Shown here: positions 59,900-64,000 of the stretch, piece by piece | Numbering within the stretch: position 1 is the first letter of the stretch | Layout: every line of letters begins with the position of its first letter | Source: Castor canadensis | Taxonomy: Eukaryota; Chordata; Mammalia; Rodentia; Castoridae | Length of the DNA: 64,000 bases | Direction: 5' to 3' | Assembly (NCBI RefSeq): GCF_047511655.1 | Contig: NC_133394.1 | Location: forward strand, 111,808,343 to 111,872,342 | The notes under the pieces: generated by a model | Databases searched by the model: none | Told to the model about the DNA's origin: nothing | The model's input: only the letters and a program-made list of their open reading frames with translations | Program-made: the position numbers and the translations under genes

Positions 59900-60158
59900 T
59901 TTTTTTTTTTCTTCTTCTTCCTTTTGTTTGCTTTGTTTTGAGGTAGGGTCTTTCCATTAGCTCAGGCTGACCACAAACTCACAATCTACCTGCCTCAGCC
60001 TCCTGTGTACTGGGATTATAGGTGTGTGCCACAACACCTAGTTTTGTTTTGTTTTTGAGGTAGGGTCTCATTATGTAGCCCAGGCTGACCTTGTACTGAT
60101 GATTCTCCTGCTTTGTCTTTCCATTGAGATTACAGGCATGACCACCATGACTCTGCCA
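59900..60158 (-). mobile_element. Two B1 SINEs, antisense, head-to-tail
   Basis: Each unit has GAGGTAGGGTCT followed by CAGGCTGACC and an ATTATAGG/ATTACAGG box; the units join near 60,041 at a TTTTGTTTTG linker. Confidence 0.82.
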
Positions 60159-60429
60159 TGCCTGACTTCTATGCTGTAGTTCTTAAACTTATTTGTAGGA
60201 ATCAGGACAATGTTGCTCTCAATAATCTTCTATTTCAAAATTCTGTAATTATATCATATCAAATTTTTTACTCAATCCAGTACTTCCTTTGTGATTCTAG
60301 TTTAGGAATATTTTGTGAGTGTGTATGTGAATATGAATGCACTCAAGTGTAATGGTATGCGTGTTCTCAGTATGATGACTTAGGCTAACTTCTAGCTGGA
60401 TGTACAGTTTTCCCTTTTCATCCTCACAG

Positions 60430-60746
60430 GTTGGTTCAGGACTCCCCTCTTACCCCAAAGGATACCAAAATACACAGATGCTTAAGTCTCATGTAAAGTG
60501 GTGGAGTATCTGCATATAACCTATGCACATCCTCCTGCATACTTTAAATTATCTCTAGACCACTTACAATACCTAATATAAGGTAAAGGCTATGTGTATA
60601 GTTGTCACACTGCATTATTTAGCAAATAATTACAAGAAAAAGTCTGTACATGTTCAGTGCAGATGCTGTCAGGGAGGGGGCATATTTTCCATCTGTGGTT
60701 GGCTGGATCCATGAGTGTGAAATCCATGGGTATGGAGGGCTGACCA
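60430..60746 (-). mobile_element. Second MER2-like DNA transposon
   Basis: It shares its layout with the copy at 22.4 kb: GGATACCAAAATACACAGAT, GCATATAACCTATGCACATC, AAGTCTGTACATGTTCAGTG, ending GGAGGGCTGACCA before TA. About 25 bases seem to be missing from the left terminus. Confidence 0.8.
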
Positions 60747-61729
60747 TACTTTGTGAGTTGTTTTTCTCTTGCTTCTGTTTGTTCTCATTTGGTTATGAAA
60801 GCACTGCATAACCCCATAACTCTAGGAGATCTTGAGAATATAGCCCTATGTCTGAAAGGAGAAGAAAGGCAGTTTCTTCTTCTGTGACCGCCCTTTCCTC
60901 ACATTGTGACATTCACCCATGAGGACTTCTGAACTCCCCAATACCTCAGAGTTCAGTTTGTCACAAGTACTGCAGAATGCGCCATGGAAGGAAGGTCTCA
61001 GAAGTTCACAGTGAGTGTCAGAGTCCTCCTCAAGAAAGGCTTTTCTGACTCAGCTGGAGATGGTATGCATCTTTTGTTTGGGATGTTCTAGTGTGGTTTT
61101 AAAACATACAGAGGCACTTTCCTTTTAAAAGAAAAGAAAAAATATCCTAAGAATGCTCTATGAAAAAAACATACTTTTGACAAAATACATACACAAAGCA
61201 ATTTTCAGGGAAGATCTTGTCTTTTTCATACAATTTTACCAATAGTTAAGGAAAGGTTATAAAGATTTGTATTTTCTTCTGTGTGCTATAGAATAACAAG
61301 AAGAATGAGTTTCATTTAGCTTTTGGTTCCATGGAATGTGATTTATGTTCAGGAAGAGGTTACTTCAAAATCATAAGGTAATGAAAATAAAATTATTTCT
61401 ATAGAGTGGCTTATTTTGTGTGTGCTAAAATACATACAGCAGTTAGATTTTTCTTCTCATTTAGTTTACTTTTTAAATTTTTTAGTAGTATGTCTTAACT
61501 TACAAAATAATGGGTTCATTCTGACATTTTTCATGCATGCATATCACAGACTGCTTATCTTCACCCCTCCTGTTATCTTTTCTTTAGCCAGATGTTTTTG
61601 AATATGCTTTTCCCCCTCTTTCTTGGAGATAGGGGGATTTGAAATTAGCTGAGGGAATGAAAGTCATTTTCCTTGATATACAAGTAATAATACCCAACAA
61701 ATAACTGTAACAACCAGTCCATAATAATT

Positions 61730-61950
61730 ACTACAGACATTATTCTAAGAGCTATGAAAATGTCAGTTTACTAAATCCTCATAACAGTCCTAGGAGGTAG
61801 ACACTATTGATCAGATTTTCCTTGTGAGGAAACTTAGACACAAGCTACCAGTTACTGGTCCAGTGTCACATTGTAGCAGAGCTAGATTTGAATGCAGATA
61901 ATCTTGCTCTACAGTTTGTACTTCTAACCACTGGACTATGCTGCCATTCT
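61730..61950 (-). mobile_element. MIR SINE, antisense
   Basis: CTAAATCCTCATAACAGTCC, GAGGAAACTTAGACACAAGC and TTCTAACCACTGGACTATGC give the reverse of MIR nearly end to end. Confidence 0.8.
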
Positions 61951-62389
61951 CATTTGACCAGTAGAAGCATTTAAAAACTTTGTTACAAAATCATAGACAT
62001 ATTTGGTGGGACATTTTACTCTGTAAATAAAGGTCCCATTTTCTCCACCCAACCTTCTTTTCATTTTTACCTTACTTTTTCACAAGTTTTGCTTGTGTCC
62101 ATGAGCTAACTAGTAATTTAGAACTGGCAAGGTTGAGCCCTACTCATAGCACGTGCTTAATAAACATCTCTTGAATGAATGAATGAATGCAGTATTAGGT
62201 ATTTTTAAAAGGATGTCATTTTCCCTTTTCTTTACTAACAACCCCAATTGGAACTAGACATTTGGAGGTTAACATAGAACATACAGAGTATTTCTATTGC
62301 GTTTCATTGCCTACCATTCTTTCCCTTTCTTCTGGTAGAATTCATCTTTCCTATGGGGAAGACATTCCATGTAAGGAGGTGGAGCTCAA

Positions 62390-62420
62390 CCCCCACCCCC
62401 ACCCCCACCCCCACCCCCAC
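62390..62420 (+). repeat. (CCCCCA)5 short tandem repeat
   Basis: Five perfect copies of CCCCCA. The minus strand carries five G5 runs, enough for a G-quadruplex. Confidence 0.95.
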
Positions 62421-63002
62421 GGACAGAGCACATGAACCTGGCCTGGACTTAGCTAATTAGAATCTTCCTTCTCCCGGGACACAGTGCTTGGTTCAGGTCT
62501 GTGCATATGACACAAGCATATTTATTGTCTGTTAGCTCCAGATCTACTTCTTTTTGCTTTGCGTTGTAATTTTGGAGCTGAGCCCTATAAACATTTCTCC
62601 TTTGCCGGCTAGCAGAATGTTATTCCAGTGGGATTCCAGGGACTGCACAGGGGAGATCTACCTGTGCTGTCAGGTCAGAAAGATTAATTAAGCTAACTTC
62701 TGTAAAGCTCTTAGAATAGTGCTTGAACAAATAGCACTATACAACTGGTACCTACTATTATGAATTGATTATTATTAGTTGGTATCAAGTATCGTGACTT
62801 GCACTCCATCAGTATCCACTTCCCAGTGGCTTTCCTCAGCCATACCCTCTGGCAATGGTGGGAAGCTTCAACAGAATAGTTGCAGCCTGCCCATGCCCTC
62901 CCACAATGGCAAGCTGCTTCTACCCATGGCTCCTGCCTGGGACTATGGTAAACTTCCTTACCATAACATCTGGTTCTGTGCTAGCCACACCCTTCCCGAG
63001 GA

Positions 63003-63028
63003 TTATTAATTAATTAATTAGTTAATTT
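63003..63028 (+). repeat. (TTAA/ATTA)n short tandem repeat
   Basis: ATTATTAATTAATTAATTAG followed by TTAATT; a minor simple repeat. Confidence 0.7.
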
Positions 63029-64000
63029 TATTGTGTCATCATCCTAAGTCTAGAGTTAGTAGCTGCTCTTTTGTGTCTTGTGTCCGCTTTCTCAGCCTAT
63101 TAGAGACTTTTGTTGTTGTTGCTTATTTGTTTTTTATCGTTTTTAGTCACTTTTATTATTTTTTAAATGAGGGTGCATTAATTTTTAGTAAACTGCTGTT
63201 CTAGTTAGAAACTGTTTAGGCTAAATTTTCCCTGTTCAAATACCCAGTGTGCTTTCTGTGTCCCCACTGCATCCTGACTGATACAAAGGTCCATCACTTT
63301 CTTCTCAAAATATTTTTGTAGATTCTGGGAGTGGAGAGGACAATCTTTCTCTTCTTACTGGATCAAGAGCTGAAAGTGTAAGGTAAGCTGGATCTGCTTG
63401 AGGCCATTGTCCCCAGCGACAGAGAGGCTATTTTCAATCTTGAAAAATGGAGGAAAGAGAAGATGAGGTCATACACAGAGAGAAATAGATGTGAGACAAG
63501 TGAGAAATGGAGAGATTTCTGATGACATAATTGTGATTCCGGGGTCCAGATGTCTTTTTTTTCTTAAGCAAGTTCAAGTTGAATTTCTGTCTCTTGAAAT
63601 TTTAAAAACATTAATTATGATATAAAGTAGCTTTACTGCAAAAGAAATAACCACTCATTCACTTTTCACTTTTGTTTTTTAGTAGTAACTTTAATTTCTT
63701 AAAAGATCACAACTTTTACTTAAACTCTACTGAAGGCAAGCTTGTCAGGCTGTCTAGTGTCAGTGTGCCTTCATTAAAGAGGCTGGAGGAGTGCATTTTG
63801 GATCAACTACAGTGCTACCTACCTTAGTCTGAGGAATCAGGAAGGGCCTCCCTGAGAACGTGACCACCCAGCAGACAACTGAAGGCTGGGCTAGAGTTGT
63901 CCAGCTCTACCAGTTAAAGGCTCAATGGAGTTATATAGTAATCAGATCAGCCAATAAACACTGTACTCCCTCTACTTATTGCATGCAAAGTACTGTGGTG

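Larger units (their letters stand above)
55660..64000. other. Upstream flank of EXOC1L, no gene seen
   Basis: It holds one MaLR LTR, B1 SINEs, an MER2-like element, a MIR, L2-like ends (about 57,865-57,965 and 62,120-62,190) and a CCCCCA repeat. Short open frames are not supported by splice sites or known domains. Confidence 0.65.

Noticed and set aside
1..64000. CRISPR arrays, phage, operons or other prokaryotic systems
   Set aside because: There is no regularly spaced direct repeat with unique spacers, no compact gene run and no ribosome-binding pattern; all signals are mammalian.
55660..64000. Exons of a neighbouring gene such as NMU upstream of EXOC1L
   Set aside because: Known mammalian order puts NMU on that side, but I found no frame resembling it; the gap in other mammals is larger than this flank.

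Overview
This is mammalian genomic DNA: interrupted genes with GT-AG introns, one CpG-island promoter and a dense load of SINEs, LINEs, LTRs and old DNA transposons. The SINEs are ID-type (tRNA-like), B1-type (7SL-like) and fused B1+ID dimers or trimers, and a long rodent-style L1 is present. I infer a rodent, most likely a castorimorph such as a beaver, but the species call rests on repeat style only.

Two protein genes are supported, both on the minus strand and in tandem. (1) The 5' part of EXOC1 (exocyst subunit 1, Sec3) occupies about 1-27,100. It has a non-coding first exon in a CpG island near 27 kb, six constitutive coding exons between 21,635 and 252, and a 21-nt cassette microexon at 4,368-4,388. 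The gene continues past the left edge. (2) EXOC1L is complete: three coding exons (55,252-55,132; 43,970-43,840; 39,086-38,820) encode 172 residues equivalent to the Sec3 PH domain alone. Its exons share phases with EXOC1 exons 2-4, and the middle exon is 131 bp in both genes, so the pair looks like a partial tandem duplication.

Layout: 1-21.6 kb holds EXOC1 exons and introns. Intron 2 (10.9-21.5 kb) carries an approximately 7.0 kb full-length but dead L1, inserted with a 14-bp target duplication into an older L1. 21.6-26.9 kb is intron 1, with an old L1 split by an MER2-like DNA transposon and several SINEs. 26.7-27.25 kb is the EXOC1 promoter/CpG island. 27.3-38.7 kb is intergenic, with a 5S rRNA retropseudogene, SINEs, an MER5-like element and antisense old L1. 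38.7-55.3 kb is EXOC1L, whose first intron contains a (GAA)n tract grown from a SINE tail. 55.3-64 kb is upstream DNA with repeats only.

How the genes relate: EXOC1 uses its N-terminal PH domain to bring the exocyst to PIP2-rich plasma membrane. EXOC1L keeps only that module plus a hydrophobic C-terminal tail, so it may act as a membrane-binding accessory or competitor (inference). No prokaryotic-type system, CRISPR array or intact viral gene was seen.
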